This document shows positions 8,356-16,412 of a DNA stretch of 64,000 nt, one piece after another (positions within the stretch are counted from its first letter, which is position 1; each line of letters starts with the position of its first letter). The stretch comes from an uncultured Phocaeicola sp. (GTDB lineage Bacteria; Bacteroidota; Bacteroidia; Bacteroidales; Bacteroidaceae). Where the stretch lies: contig CARCZS010000002.1 in assembly GCA_948956705.1 (NCBI GenBank), forward strand, positions 62,001 to 126,000, read 5' to 3'. The position numbers and the translations under genes are program-made. Under the pieces are notes generated by a model. The model saw only the letters and a program-made list of their open reading frames with translations. It had not been told where the DNA came from and did not search any database.

Positions 8356-8935
8356 GATTGAGAAGTTTCCCGAACAAGACATAGCGGAAATGCTAAGGAT
8401 GTGTTATCAGTCAGAAGTTGAGCGCAGAAACATGAAGTATGTTTCGGATGAAGCCACGTTGGAAAAGATAGGCAAAGCGGCTAAGTTCCTTTGCGGAAAC
8501 GGAAAGTTCGGCTTGCTTCTGTATGGTACGGTAGGAAGTGGTAAAACCACGCTTGCAAAGGCGATATGCAATATTATAGGTATCTTGTACAATAGTGATT
8601 TATCTTCCGAAAGAAAGGGAGTGTACCGCATATCAGCTCTGAACCTTGCCAAGTCAATAGCCGATGACCCGACTTATTTCAACAAGCTAAAGAATCAAGA
8701 ACTTTTGTTTATTGATGATGTGGGCACTGAACCAGCAAGCGTGAAAAGTTGGGGCAACGAGTTTTCCCCGGTTACTGAATTAATCTATGCCCGATATGAC
8801 AGGCAGCTATTCACTATAGCCACTTCCAATTTGGCAGATGAGGAATTTGGCGACAGGTACGGAGAGCGTATTGCTGATAGAATGGAAGAAATGTTTGAAC
8901 GGCTGCACTACAGCCAAAAAAGCTATCGAAAATGA
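8276..8935 (+). CDS. DnaC/DnaI-like helicase loader ATPase
   Basis: This 219-residue AAA+ ATPase has Walker A GTVGSGKT at residues 84-91 and Walker B LLFIDD at 143-148, with a sensor-like ATSN at about 178. DnaC-type loaders place the replicative helicase on DNA. The chosen start lies inside the preceding gene in another frame, giving an 80-base overlap; a later start would remove part of the N-terminal helicase-contact region. It ends overlapping the next gene as ATGA. Confidence 0.85.
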   Translation: MDNKLVQRLQQILANQAQRGLLGTRFKIEKFPEQDIAEMLRMCYQSEVERRNMKYVSDEATLEKIGKAAKFLCGNGKFGLLLYGTVGSGKTTLAKAICNIIGILYNSDLSSERKGVYRISALNLAKSIADDPTYFNKLKNQELLFIDDVGTEPASVKSWGNEFSPVTELIYARYDRQLFTIATSNLADEEFGDRYGERIADRMEEMFERLHYSQKSYRK

Positions 8936-9195
8936 GATTTGCGCTCAGAAACAAAACAAAGCTCATTAATGCTTTCGGTGAAGCGTATTACAACGAACTT
9001 ATTGCAAGCATTAATAGCTTTCAATCTAACTACACGCCCGATTGCCATTATTGGAACGAGGCGATACAAAAAGAAATGCTGGATATGCCAAGTAGTACCC
9101 ACCCGGATAAGACATTTTCGTTTGCCATTGTGAGCGAAATGTGGGATGTGATAACGCTTGCTTATTATTCAGCGAGTAATACACCAAGTAAATAA
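8932..9195 (+). CDS. Small hypothetical protein, paralogue of the 24127 gene
   Basis: This 87-residue protein begins MRFALRNKTKLINAFGEAYY. The minus-strand gene at 24127-24411 starts MRYALRKQAKIASVYSEDYL, so the two share an N-terminal pattern. Start and stop overlap neighbours, typical of the replication operon. The function is unknown. Confidence 0.6.
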   Translation: MRFALRNKTKLINAFGEAYYNELIASINSFQSNYTPDCHYWNEAIQKEMLDMPSSTHPDKTFSFAIVSEMWDVITLAYYSASNTPSK

Positions 9196-9202
9196 TAAAG
9201 CT

Positions 9203-9673
9203 ATGCAACACCAAAAATCAGAAAAGAAAAAAGTGGTTGTGACCTTATGCCGTGTATTCCCGGTTACACATTCTTTGGCTGGAAAGCCTACAGAGTTTGA
9301 GGGCAAACTAAAAGAGCATAAAAAGATACATACTATACGCTACAATAAAAATGGCGTGTGGGATAAGAGATATAAAGATATTGCATCCGGTAAAAAATAT
9401 CTTTCAGTGCGTGAATGGACGGGCAGACCGTACAACTCAGAGCAACGGGAATTTGCCCAGTATGAGAAGATAGGTTTACAGCATATTACTATGACCTATG
9501 GAAGCGATGATGCCGTACCCCAAGTATGGATTGACAATAAGAAAGTCCCCGTTGAAGTTGTGGCAAAGAATGACGGTTTGAGCGTTGAAAATTTTGTAGA
9601 GTGGTTCTTTGGGAACTCCAAAAGCAATGTGTTTGAGGGTGTTATCGTACATTTTTCTTCGTTCAGATATTAA
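9203..9673 (+). CDS. Hypothetical phage protein
   Basis: This 156-residue protein starts at the ATG at 9203, which follows the previous stop by seven bases; a longer version from 9158 would overlap that gene. It has a beta-rich, positively charged N-terminal half (CRVFPVTHSLAGKPTEFEGK, then KIHTIRYNKNGVWDKRY) that could suit nucleic-acid binding, though no known family is recognised. Confidence 0.65.
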   Translation: MQHQKSEKKKVVVTLCRVFPVTHSLAGKPTEFEGKLKEHKKIHTIRYNKNGVWDKRYKDIASGKKYLSVREWTGRPYNSEQREFAQYEKIGLQHITMTYGSDDAVPQVWIDNKKVPVEVVAKNDGLSVENFVEWFFGNSKSNVFEGVIVHFSSFRY

Positions 9674-9677
9674 GCCT

Positions 9678-10052
9678 ATGAAAACAGATTTAGGAAAGCC
9701 TCAATATTTGGAATATCTCACTTATCTGGATTGTAAAAAGCGGACGAAAAAACAAGTGGGATTGTGTGATAAAGACAAAAACGATGAGGTTTTAGTGCGT
9801 ACTATCCTTGCTAATAGTAGTATAGTGGAGCATGAAAACGAACGTTCATATAGTCGTGTTTATGATGCCGTAGATTTGATTTGCAAACAACTTTGTCCCG
9901 GGCAATGGTGTACCCGAAGCCACTGCCAACATTATAGTTCAAGTAGTGCATGGAATTGCGCAAAAACACGTCCTGCGGTATGTAAAATATATAAGAAATA
10001 TATTGAAAAACAGAAAATTAACAGGGAAAGAAGTAATTATGGGAACGAATAA
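9678..10052 (+). CDS. Hypothetical cysteine-rich protein
   Basis: This 124-residue protein has about seven cysteines in its C-terminal half (CKQLCPGQWCTRSHCQHY, CAKTRPAVC), a possible zinc- or iron-binding cluster. The C-terminus is strongly basic. It lies just before a ParB-like gene with a 14-base overlap. The function is unknown; DNA or RNA binding is a guess from the charge and the cysteines. Confidence 0.6.
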   Translation: MKTDLGKPQYLEYLTYLDCKKRTKKQVGLCDKDKNDEVLVRTILANSSIVEHENERSYSRVYDAVDLICKQLCPGQWCTRSHCQHYSSSSAWNCAKTRPAVCKIYKKYIEKQKINRERSNYGNE

Positions 10053-10854
10053 AACAAAAAATACAGACCTCTTTTTGATTGACCCCCGTAATATCGTGGT
10101 TGTGGACGGCTTCAATGTAAGACGTGATTTTGACCTTGACGAACTGAAAGAGCAAATAAAGGCAAAGGGTGTCTTAAATCCTCTGACGGTTATAGCTTTT
10201 AAGGATGATGAGGGCAACGAGAAATACAAATTAGTGGATGGTGAACGTAGATACAGGGCTACCATGTTGGCTATATCCGAGGGTGCGGATATTCCTTATG
10301 TTCGTGCCATGAAAGCCCGAAAGGACGCTTCTACTGAAGAATTGTATATTCAACAGATGATGCGTAACGAGGGTAAGAAATTTACCGAATACGAGTGCGC
10401 TATCATGTTCAGACGTTTCAAAGAAGAATTTGGATATAGCCAAGTTGAGATAGCGGATAAGTTCAAGAAAAGCCCGGCTTTCATAAGCAAATGCCTTTCC
10501 TTGTTGGATTTGCCCCCGTACATTCAAGAAAGGATTATGAAAGGGGAATTGTCGGTTAAGGCAGCTAAGGAGATTGCCGCCAATTATGGCAGTGAGAAAG
10601 AACAGGTAAAGGCTGCAAAGTCGGCTGTGGATAACGCCAAAGAAAACGGTAGGAATACAGCTACCAATAAGGAGGTTCTTAATTCTCTGAAAGATTCTAA
10701 AGAAGCAAAAGCCATTGCGGAAGCTCTGAGAAAGGTTTGGGCTTATTTGGATGGTGAGGTTATCGTGGACGTGGATAAGCTGGCAAGGCTACTGGATAAG
10801 ACGGAAAGCCTTAGCCAAGCGATGAGAGAATACAAGAAAGGGGGCATAAAATGA
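10039..10854 (+). CDS. ParB/Spo0J-family protein
   Basis: This 271-residue protein has an N-terminal ParB/Srx-type domain (GFNVRRDFDLDELKEQIKAK, then the GERRYRA motif) and a central helix-turn-helix (YSQVEIADKFKKSPAFISKC). In cells ParB binds centromere-like sites and hydrolyses CTP; phage versions may segregate a plasmid-like form or regulate genes. No ParA partner is nearby, so a regulatory or DNA-processing role is as likely as partition. The start at 10039 removes an unrelated N-terminal stretch. Confidence 0.85.
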   Translation: MGTNKTKNTDLFLIDPRNIVVVDGFNVRRDFDLDELKEQIKAKGVLNPLTVIAFKDDEGNEKYKLVDGERRYRATMLAISEGADIPYVRAMKARKDASTEELYIQQMMRNEGKKFTEYECAIMFRRFKEEFGYSQVEIADKFKKSPAFISKCLSLLDLPPYIQERIMKGELSVKAAKEIAANYGSEKEQVKAAKSAVDNAKENGRNTATNKEVLNSLKDSKEAKAIAEALRKVWAYLDGEVIVDVDKLARLLDKTESLSQAMREYKKGGIK

Positions 10855-11012
10855 AAATGAGAAAACAGAAAAAGCAAATTCCTGCGGATTTCCGCAAGAA
10901 TTTGTATGAGAATTACAAAGCCAATATGACTTTCTACGGTAAACCAATTCTCCCGTACAAACAATGGCTGAAAGAGGTGTTTAACACTAAATTACCTTGT
11001 TGTGGTAAATAG
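10851..11012 (+). CDS. Small basic hypothetical protein
   Basis: This 53-residue protein starts ATG overlapping the ParB stop (ATGA) and reads MKMRKQKKQIPADFRKNLYE, ending in CCGK. It is very basic with aromatic residues. It is too short for a family call. Confidence 0.45.
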   Translation: MKMRKQKKQIPADFRKNLYENYKANMTFYGKPILPYKQWLKEVFNTKLPCCGK

Positions 11013-11017
11013 ATGGC

Positions 11018-11194
11018 ATGAAAACGCTGATGATTGACATAATGCTGAATGACCGCTTTTATGCGGCTTTCAGATACAGGTATTGCCCGGCTTTCAAATT
11101 CGATATTGAGGATATGACTAACAAAGTTTATGAGCGATACCCCACCCTGCGAAAAATGGCTATGAATGGCGAAAAAGTAGTATTTGCATTTTAA
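11018..11194 (+). CDS. Small hypothetical protein
   Basis: This 58-residue protein (MKTLMIDIMLNDRFYAAFRY) sits five bases after the preceding small gene and 12 before the radical SAM gene. Its close packing in the operon supports it being real; no domain is seen. Confidence 0.45.
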   Translation: MKTLMIDIMLNDRFYAAFRYRYCPAFKFDIEDMTNKVYERYPTLRKMAMNGEKVVFAF

Positions 11195-11206
11195 TGATTT
11201 GAAGAT

Positions 11207-12214
11207 ATGGAAATTAAAAAGAAGATAGTAGTGCCTACGGGCGAAATATATACCGCTATAGGTGAAAAGGGAATGTTGGAGTTCCTTACGGTTGGAGATT
11301 ATGGTAAGAACGCTAATATCAAAGCGGACTTTTTGGGGATTACCCGTGATTTGAACGGTGTACCCAATGGCGAGCCGATGCCTCTTACTGAAAAATGGGT
11401 GATTACCATTTCCACACAGTACGGTTGCTCTATGGGCTGCAAGTTCTGCGATGTTCCAAAAGTGGGTATTGGGAGAAATGCCACTTTTAATGATTTGAAA
11501 GGAGAAGTGCTAACGGCTATCAAGCAACACCCGGAAGTGAAGCACACGAACCGCCTAAACATACATTATGCACGTATGGGAGAGCCTACATGGAACGAAA
11601 ATGTGTTGCTTCATGCAATCAGTATAAAGAAAGACATAGAGCCGTTTATAGGCGATTCTTTGGTACACCCGGTTATAAGTACAATGCTGCCAAAGAGAAA
11701 TAAGAAGCTGGTTGAGTTCTTACATAAGTGGTGTTACATAAAGAACGAGTTTTATAAGGGTGATGCCGGACTTCAATTCTCCATCAATACAACGAATGAT
11801 GAAGAAAGAAATTATCTGTTTTCGGGTAGTTCGCTTTCACTTGGTGAAATATCAGAAATTGGAAAATCGCTGCCTATGCCTGTTGGCAGGAAATATGCCT
11901 TAAACTTTGCTTTGGCAGATGATACACATATAGACGGCAAGTGTTTGAGAGAGCTTTTCAACCCCGATAAATTTATGTGTAAGATTACCCCATTGCACCG
12001 AACAAATAGCTGTGATGAGAACGATTTGCACACAAGTGGAGGCTATGAGCTGTTTACCCCATATAAAGCCGTGGAGGAAGATTTGAAAGGCAACGGATTC
12101 GATGTTATTGTGTTTGTCCCCTCTTATGATGAAGATAACGGGCTTATCACGTGTGGAAACGCTATCCTATCCGGGAAAGTTCCTACTTCAAGTTACCAAG
12201 AAACAATATACTGA
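11207..12214 (+). CDS. RlmN-like radical SAM enzyme
   Basis: This 335-residue protein carries the radical SAM cluster motif CSMGCKFC (C74, C78, C81) and a SAM-binding-like ARMGEP strand. Near the C-terminus, ITCGNAI places a cysteine at residue 316, matching the methylcysteine position of RlmN/Cfr enzymes (ACGQ in RlmN). This suggests a methyl-transfer mechanism on an adenine, as in 23S rRNA or tRNA, rather than a generic SAM reaction. RlmN proper is about 380 residues, so this is a divergent relative. The target may be phage DNA, RNA or a host RNA; it cannot be inferred. Confidence 0.8.
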   Translation: MEIKKKIVVPTGEIYTAIGEKGMLEFLTVGDYGKNANIKADFLGITRDLNGVPNGEPMPLTEKWVITISTQYGCSMGCKFCDVPKVGIGRNATFNDLKGEVLTAIKQHPEVKHTNRLNIHYARMGEPTWNENVLLHAISIKKDIEPFIGDSLVHPVISTMLPKRNKKLVEFLHKWCYIKNEFYKGDAGLQFSINTTNDEERNYLFSGSSLSLGEISEIGKSLPMPVGRKYALNFALADDTHIDGKCLRELFNPDKFMCKITPLHRTNSCDENDLHTSGGYELFTPYKAVEEDLKGNGFDVIVFVPSYDEDNGLITCGNAILSGKVPTSSYQETIY

Positions 12215-12215
12215 T

Positions 12216-12473
12216 ATGGCTAAAATAGTAGATAACCCCAAAAGGTTTAAGGTGATTGAGTTGAGCCGAAACGAGTTGGCTAAAATTGGCGGTATTGGTA
12301 TTTGCGATAGATGTAACGGTACTTCTAATACTGGCTATTATGTAGCCGTGCTAAATTGCTGGTTTTGTCCTAAATGCTACAATGAATGGTACGGATGCGC
12401 CACTCATTACCCGGAAGATATAAATATAGAAAATAAGAATTTTGAGTATTATAAAAATTTATTTGACCTATGA
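12216..12473 (+). CDS. Small zinc-ribbon-like protein
   Basis: This 85-residue protein starts MAKIVDNPKRFKVIELSRNE and has two CxxC pairs (CDRC at about 30, CPKC about 24 residues later), which fit a zinc ribbon. It starts right after the radical SAM gene. The function is unknown; nucleic-acid binding is plausible. Confidence 0.6.
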   Translation: MAKIVDNPKRFKVIELSRNELAKIGGIGICDRCNGTSNTGYYVAVLNCWFCPKCYNEWYGCATHYPEDINIENKNFEYYKNLFDL

Positions 12474-12886
12474 GCAAAGAAGAATTGCAAGCAAAATTGG
12501 CGAAAGCCAACGAAGAGAACAAAGGTATGGTGGTTTACCCTGAATACTTCAAGAAGAAAAAGAAGCGTATGCGCCCCGACTTCATAAAGAAGCTGGAAGA
12601 AACTGCAAAAGCGGATTTTACCGATGTGGATGATTACGGAGTGTATAAAGTTGGTTCTTTCCTCTATAAGAATGCCTTTGTAACCATATCTAAAGAGGAT
12701 GGGCTATGGACGTTGCACGTGATAAGTGAAGCCCCGATAGGTTTGCCGCTCATTAAAGAGGTGAGGTACAAATATCTGCCTAATAACCTTATGATGGCTC
12801 AGATTTTCGGAGATAGAGCCGAAGCAAACGAGATTAAGGGCGTTATTCTGTATCAGATTCCCAACGGAGAAATGGAGGCTGAATAA
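12470..12886 (+). CDS. Hypothetical protein
   Basis: This 138-residue protein has a lysine-rich N-terminal third (FKKKKKRMRPDFIKKLEETA) and a beta-rich remainder. It overlaps the zinc-ribbon gene by four bases and shares its last base with the start of the resolvase gene. The function is unknown. Confidence 0.6.
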   Translation: MSKEELQAKLAKANEENKGMVVYPEYFKKKKKRMRPDFIKKLEETAKADFTDVDDYGVYKVGSFLYKNAFVTISKEDGLWTLHVISEAPIGLPLIKEVRYKYLPNNLMMAQIFGDRAEANEIKGVILYQIPNGEMEAE

Positions 12887-13326
12887 TGATTTATGTAGGG
12901 ATTGATACGGGTGTAAATACCGGGTTCGCTGTTTGGGATAGCAAGCAGCGTTCCCTACTTCAAGTATGCTCTTTGCCTATACATAAAGCGATGGAGCGTG
13001 TACGTTCCTTGTATGATGAGTATAAGGCTGGTATAGGTGACAAAGTGATTGTAAGGGTGGAAGACCCCCGGCAAAGAACGTGGTTCGGAACGGAGCGTAT
13101 GAGCCGTGAAATGGAACGTAAGAAGTTGCAAGGTGTAGGCTCTGTGAAACGGGATGCCTCTATATGGGATGATTATCTAAAAGAGTTGGGCGTGGAGTAT
13201 GAAATGGTTGCCCCGAAACGCAATGTAACCAAGCTGACACAAGAACGGTTTAAGGCTTTGACTGGATGGCAAAAACAGACAAATGAGCATGGACGTGATG
13301 GTGCAATGTTGGTTTATGGCTTTTAG
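12886..13326 (+). CDS. RuvC-like RNase H-fold resolvase
   Basis: This 146-residue protein has the RuvC pattern: GIDTG with D7, an acidic pair E59/D60 in VRVEDPR, and a late D138 in HGRDGAML. These would coordinate metal ions to cut Holliday junctions or branched phage DNA before packaging. Length fits the phage RuvC family. It ends the replication operon. Confidence 0.8.
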   Translation: MIYVGIDTGVNTGFAVWDSKQRSLLQVCSLPIHKAMERVRSLYDEYKAGIGDKVIVRVEDPRQRTWFGTERMSREMERKKLQGVGSVKRDASIWDDYLKELGVEYEMVAPKRNVTKLTQERFKALTGWQKQTNEHGRDGAMLVYGF

Positions 13327-13347
13327 TATTCTTTTTACGGTTAAATA

Positions 13348-13379
13348 TGTGTTTGATAAACGCATATTTAGTATATTTG
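13348..13379 (+). promoter_or_regulatory. Palindromic operator-like site 3 with -7 element
   Basis: The core TGTGTT-TGATA-AACGCA lies at 13348-13364, within the longer dyad ATATGTGTT...AACGCATAT. Eight bases after it is TATATTTG (13372-13379), a Bacteroides -7 element. The palindrome thus covers the region expected for the -33 box of the promoter of the 13411 operon, so its binder may either block or replace -33 contacts. Confidence 0.7.
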
Positions 13380-13410
13380 CAATATGATTCACCAAGTAAA
13401 CAAATAAGCT

Positions 13411-13848
13411 ATGGGTATGTATATTCTTATCGGATTAACGCTGTTTTTTTTAGCCTTGTTGCTCATGTCTGAGTATATAGGTAGGAACTTTTGGAGGTTT
13501 GCCCCAAAAGAGCATTTGAAGCAAGGGGAAAAGATACACGTTTATATCAATGGCAAATACGATAGGCACGCAACCATTACGAGCGTGTCCGATGATTCGG
13601 TTAGTATCTATGGTGCGGTGGCATTGCCCGTTGATTACCGGGGTTCTTTCTATGCTATTGGCAAAGATTCCGTAGGTGCAAAGCTGGTATATGTAAAGTA
13701 CCGCAGGCGTTACCGTTTTGTGAAGCTCTGTGAACTTTTTAGAAAGGGCTTCTGTGTAGAAGATGATGAGGAACAATTAATGCCGGATTCCCATTCTTCG
13801 GAGAATGACGAAATCAAAGACGAAACGGAGGTTGAGAATGAAATGTAG
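13411..13848 (+). CDS. Membrane-anchored hypothetical protein
   Basis: This 145-residue protein has one N-terminal membrane helix (ILIGLTLFFLALLLMSEYIG), then a beta-rich domain with arginine-rich stretches, and an acidic C-terminal tail. It is first in its operon, downstream of operator-like site 3. Its 3' end overlaps the ParB-like fusion gene by 11 bases. The function is unknown. Confidence 0.65.
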   Translation: MGMYILIGLTLFFLALLLMSEYIGRNFWRFAPKEHLKQGEKIHVYINGKYDRHATITSVSDDSVSIYGAVALPVDYRGSFYAIGKDSVGAKLVYVKYRRRYRFVKLCELFRKGFCVEDDEEQLMPDSHSSENDEIKDETEVENEM

Positions 13849-14953
13849 TGAGATTACATACAAGAAAGTTTCGGAGCTGGTTTTGTTGCCTGAAAATCCC
13901 CGTACCATTACGAAGAATGACTTTGAAAGGCTGGTGGATTCCATAAAGATAAACGGCTTTTGGAAACACCGACCTTTGGCGGTTATGGAGCGTGACGGTA
14001 AACTGGTGGTATTGGCAGGAAACCAACGCTTGAAGGCTGCAAGAAAGCTGAAACTTGCCGATGTGCCCGTTATTCTTTATTCGGAACTGACCCCGGATGA
14101 GGAAAAGGATATTATTCTGAGGGATAATATCAACAATGGCGATTGGGCTTACAATGCCTTACAAATGGATGAGTTTTGGAAAGATGTAGATTTCGGCTTT
14201 ATTGGGCTTGATTTTCCATCTGATGATGAGAAGCCCGGAAAGGGTAAGAAGAAAGCGGTTAAAGAGGCAGAGGAAACGGAAGCCGACCAAAGCGCAGAGG
14301 AAGAAATGGACGATGAGGAACAAAGCGAGGAAGAAGCCGAAAAGGAATCTTTCTACCGTTCCATGTTTAAGGACGTTCTTTATGAAAGCGATAACGTCTT
14401 TGAAATTCCCAATCTCTTATTGGATATGCAAGCTGGAAAGGTAGAATTGCCTTTATCTCCGTGGGGTGCTAACAGCCGTTTGCGTAAAGATGTGGCGACA
14501 TATCATTTCTATGTGGACGATTATCGCTTTGAGGCTCTTTTCAAAGACCCGATAAATTTACTCACAAGCGGATGCAAGGCGGTGGTAGAGCCGAATTGTA
14601 GTTGCCACGACCAAACGCCTGTAGCGTGGGGCATTCAGCTTATCTACAAGAAACGTTGGCTTTCTCGTTACTTCCAAGAATGCGGAATCAAGGTTTATGC
14701 AGACTTGAATGTTTCTCACAAGTTTATTGAGTACAACAAAATGGGTATTCCCAAAGGATATAATGCTTTCTTTACCCGTGGGCTGGACGGTTGGATGGAA
14801 AGCCTTAAATCTGATTTGCAAGTAGCCCAAGAAATAAGCGGGCTTGAAAAACCAAACCTTATCGTTTATGGTGGGGGTACGGAAATTCAGAAGTTCTGCC
14901 GTGAACATGGGCTGTTGTACGTCACAGATTTTATTAACGCAAAAAAGAAGTAA
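13838..14953 (+). CDS. ParB-like domain fused to DUF4417
   Basis: This 371-residue protein begins with a ParB/Srx domain (LLPENPRTITKNDFERLVDS, then AGNQRLKAA). A strongly acidic linker at about 125-175 and a C-terminal DUF4417 domain follow, including YHFYVDDYRFEALF, EPNCSCHDQTPVAWG and GIPKGYNAFFTRG. DUF4417 is a conserved domain of unknown role found in phage and mobile genes. The fusion suggests a ParB-like nucleotide-binding module tethered to an unknown effector. It precedes the packaging genes. Confidence 0.75.
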   Translation: MKCSEITYKKVSELVLLPENPRTITKNDFERLVDSIKINGFWKHRPLAVMERDGKLVVLAGNQRLKAARKLKLADVPVILYSELTPDEEKDIILRDNINNGDWAYNALQMDEFWKDVDFGFIGLDFPSDDEKPGKGKKKAVKEAEETEADQSAEEEMDDEEQSEEEAEKESFYRSMFKDVLYESDNVFEIPNLLLDMQAGKVELPLSPWGANSRLRKDVATYHFYVDDYRFEALFKDPINLLTSGCKAVVEPNCSCHDQTPVAWGIQLIYKKRWLSRYFQECGIKVYADLNVSHKFIEYNKMGIPKGYNAFFTRGLDGWMESLKSDLQVAQEISGLEKPNLIVYGGGTEIQKFCREHGLLYVTDFINAKKK

Positions 14954-14959
14954 AGTATT

Positions 14960-15565
14960 ATGGGACGAAATTCAAGTGGAACACGTGGAGGACTGCAACC
15001 GGGTGATGCAACATATAAAGGCTCTGTTGGTAAGCCTGAGCCTTTGGTAAACATGAAAGACCCGGCTCTGTATAAGGCAACCAAAGAAGCTATTTCACGC
15101 TATCATTCCGTACTTGGTGTAAGGCAAAAGAATGTAAAGTTGGCAGAACTATCGGCTGGCACTTATGGCGTACACGTTACGGCTAATGGGAAGTCAGAGG
15201 GTGTTTACCTTAACAAAAAGCATTTCATGCAAACGAAAAAAGCTGTGGAAGCCTCACACAAGAGAGGCTATGCGAGTGGGTGGAGTACGAAAACCAACAA
15301 AGCGGTAGCCCATACCGTAACGCATGAGTTGGCGCACGCTACATGGAATGCAAATATGACAGGGGCAAACCAAAAAGCGGCTGGAAAGGAAGTGAATAAA
15401 TTATTTAAGTCTTGGAAGAAAGACAATAAGAAATCCGGGTATGGAAAGTATGCGGAAACCAATGTGTCGGAGTTCTGGGCTGAAACCGTTACTAAAGCGA
15501 TACATGGTAAAAGTGATAAATATACCAAGAAAGTAAAGGAAATCTGCAAGAAATACAAACTATAG
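14960..15565 (+). CDS. Zincin-like metallopeptidase domain protein
   Basis: This 201-residue protein contains HELAH (H122, E123, H126) and, about 45 residues later, NVSEFWAE with E171 as a likely third zinc ligand. This is the layout of gluzincin-type phage proteins. The N-terminus is glycine-rich. It is encoded just before the terminase genes, so it could be a capsid or particle-processing protease or an enzyme acting on host targets. The substrate is not known. Confidence 0.7.
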   Translation: MGRNSSGTRGGLQPGDATYKGSVGKPEPLVNMKDPALYKATKEAISRYHSVLGVRQKNVKLAELSAGTYGVHVTANGKSEGVYLNKKHFMQTKKAVEASHKRGYASGWSTKTNKAVAHTVTHELAHATWNANMTGANQKAAGKEVNKLFKSWKKDNKKSGYGKYAETNVSEFWAETVTKAIHGKSDKYTKKVKEICKKYKL

Positions 15566-15597
15566 AGGTATTTTTGCTTAAATTAATTCAATGCAAC

Positions 15598-15837
15598 ATG
15601 GAGAAGATAGAATTAACCGCTGATGAGATTAAGGTAATCAAGCAGCAATTAAATGGTGAAATCGAGGTTTGGAATGCTGATGATTATCAGCAAAAGCATC
15701 TCACTTCGGTAATTGACAAGGCAAACGCCCTTTTGGAGGAATTGGATGCCTACGATGAAATGATAGACGAAAAGGGCGGTGATACCATCCTTTGGTTTTG
15801 GGATAAGTACAAGGCACAAGAGAGTATCATAGAATAA
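15598..15837 (+). CDS. Small acidic hypothetical protein
   Basis: This 79-residue protein starts at the ATG at 15598 (MEKIELTADEIKVIKQQLNG). An upstream TTG is possible but not needed. It is highly helical and acidic. It is the last gene before a terminator. Confidence 0.5.
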   Translation: MEKIELTADEIKVIKQQLNGEIEVWNADDYQQKHLTSVIDKANALLEELDAYDEMIDEKGGDTILWFWDKYKAQESIIE

Positions 15838-15846
15838 TTAACCGGG

Positions 15847-15888
15847 TAAAGGGAATCGGACGGTATCACGCTATCCGATTTTCTTTAC
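15847..15888 (+). terminator. Intrinsic terminator
   Basis: AATCGGA (15854-15860) pairs with TCCGATT (15874-15880), with imperfect GTAAAG/CTTTAC extension. T-rich sequence follows the stem. It separates the 13411-15837 operon from the packaging operon. Confidence 0.65.
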
Positions 15889-15896
15889 TTCGTAAG

Positions 15897-15913
15897 TGTG
15901 TTTATAGAACACA
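15897..15913. promoter_or_regulatory. Palindromic operator-like site 4
   Basis: The core is TGTGTT-TATAG-AACACA, a near-perfect consensus copy. It lies between the terminator and the terminase small subunit gene, 22 bases before its start, so it probably controls the packaging operon. No clear TAnnTTTG is visible close by. Confidence 0.7.
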
Positions 15914-15935
15914 TAAACCAACGATAAATCAACGG

Positions 15936-16412
15936 ATGGCACTTTTTGAGAAAGGAAATAAAATAGGGAATAGATTTTCATCTGATAACCAACCCAAAAA
16001 TTCGGGTAGGAAGCCGTCCGTGTATAAATACATCAAAGATATTACGGGCAAAAAGGTAGCTCCGGAAATGAGCAAAGAGGACTACTATAAGGTTATCCGT
16101 TTCTTGATGGAAAGTACGCCCGAAACTTTGGAGGGGTTGGTTAAGAACAAAGACGGAACGCCCAACAAGAAAACGCCCGTGTGGGTGCTAAATGTGGTGT
16201 CTGCCATTAACGCAGATATTCGCTATGGTAGGACTTATACGGTAGATAGTCTGTTTGATAGGGTTTTCGGTAAACCCACCCAACAGATAGAGAGCGAAGT
16301 AAACGCACAAGTAACCAACAACAGCATGGATTTGTCGGCTCTTACTACGGATGAGTTGCTACAATACAATTCCTTGCTGGAAAAAATAAAGGCAGGCAAT
16401 GGCACGAAGTAA
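15936..16412 (+). CDS. terS: Terminase small subunit-like protein
   Basis: This 158-residue protein starts MALFEKGNKIGNRFS and has the GRKPSVYKYIK and VFGKPTQQIESEV segments seen in phage small terminases and DUF5681-like proteins, in the right place just before the large terminase. TerS would recognise the packaging site. Its 3' end overlaps terL by 14 bases. The helix-turn-helix is not clearly seen. Confidence 0.7.
   Translation: MALFEKGNKIGNRFSSDNQPKNSGRKPSVYKYIKDITGKKVAPEMSKEDYYKVIRFLMESTPETLEGLVKNKDGTPNKKTPVWVLNVVSAINADIRYGRTYTVDSLFDRVFGKPTQQIESEVNAQVTNNSMDLSALTTDELLQYNSLLEKIKAGNGTK

Noticed and set aside
13805..13837. Upstream start for the ParB-DUF4417 protein
   Set aside because: It adds only a short basic stretch (MTKSKTKRRLR) inside the preceding gene; the ATG at 13838 fits the ParB domain better.
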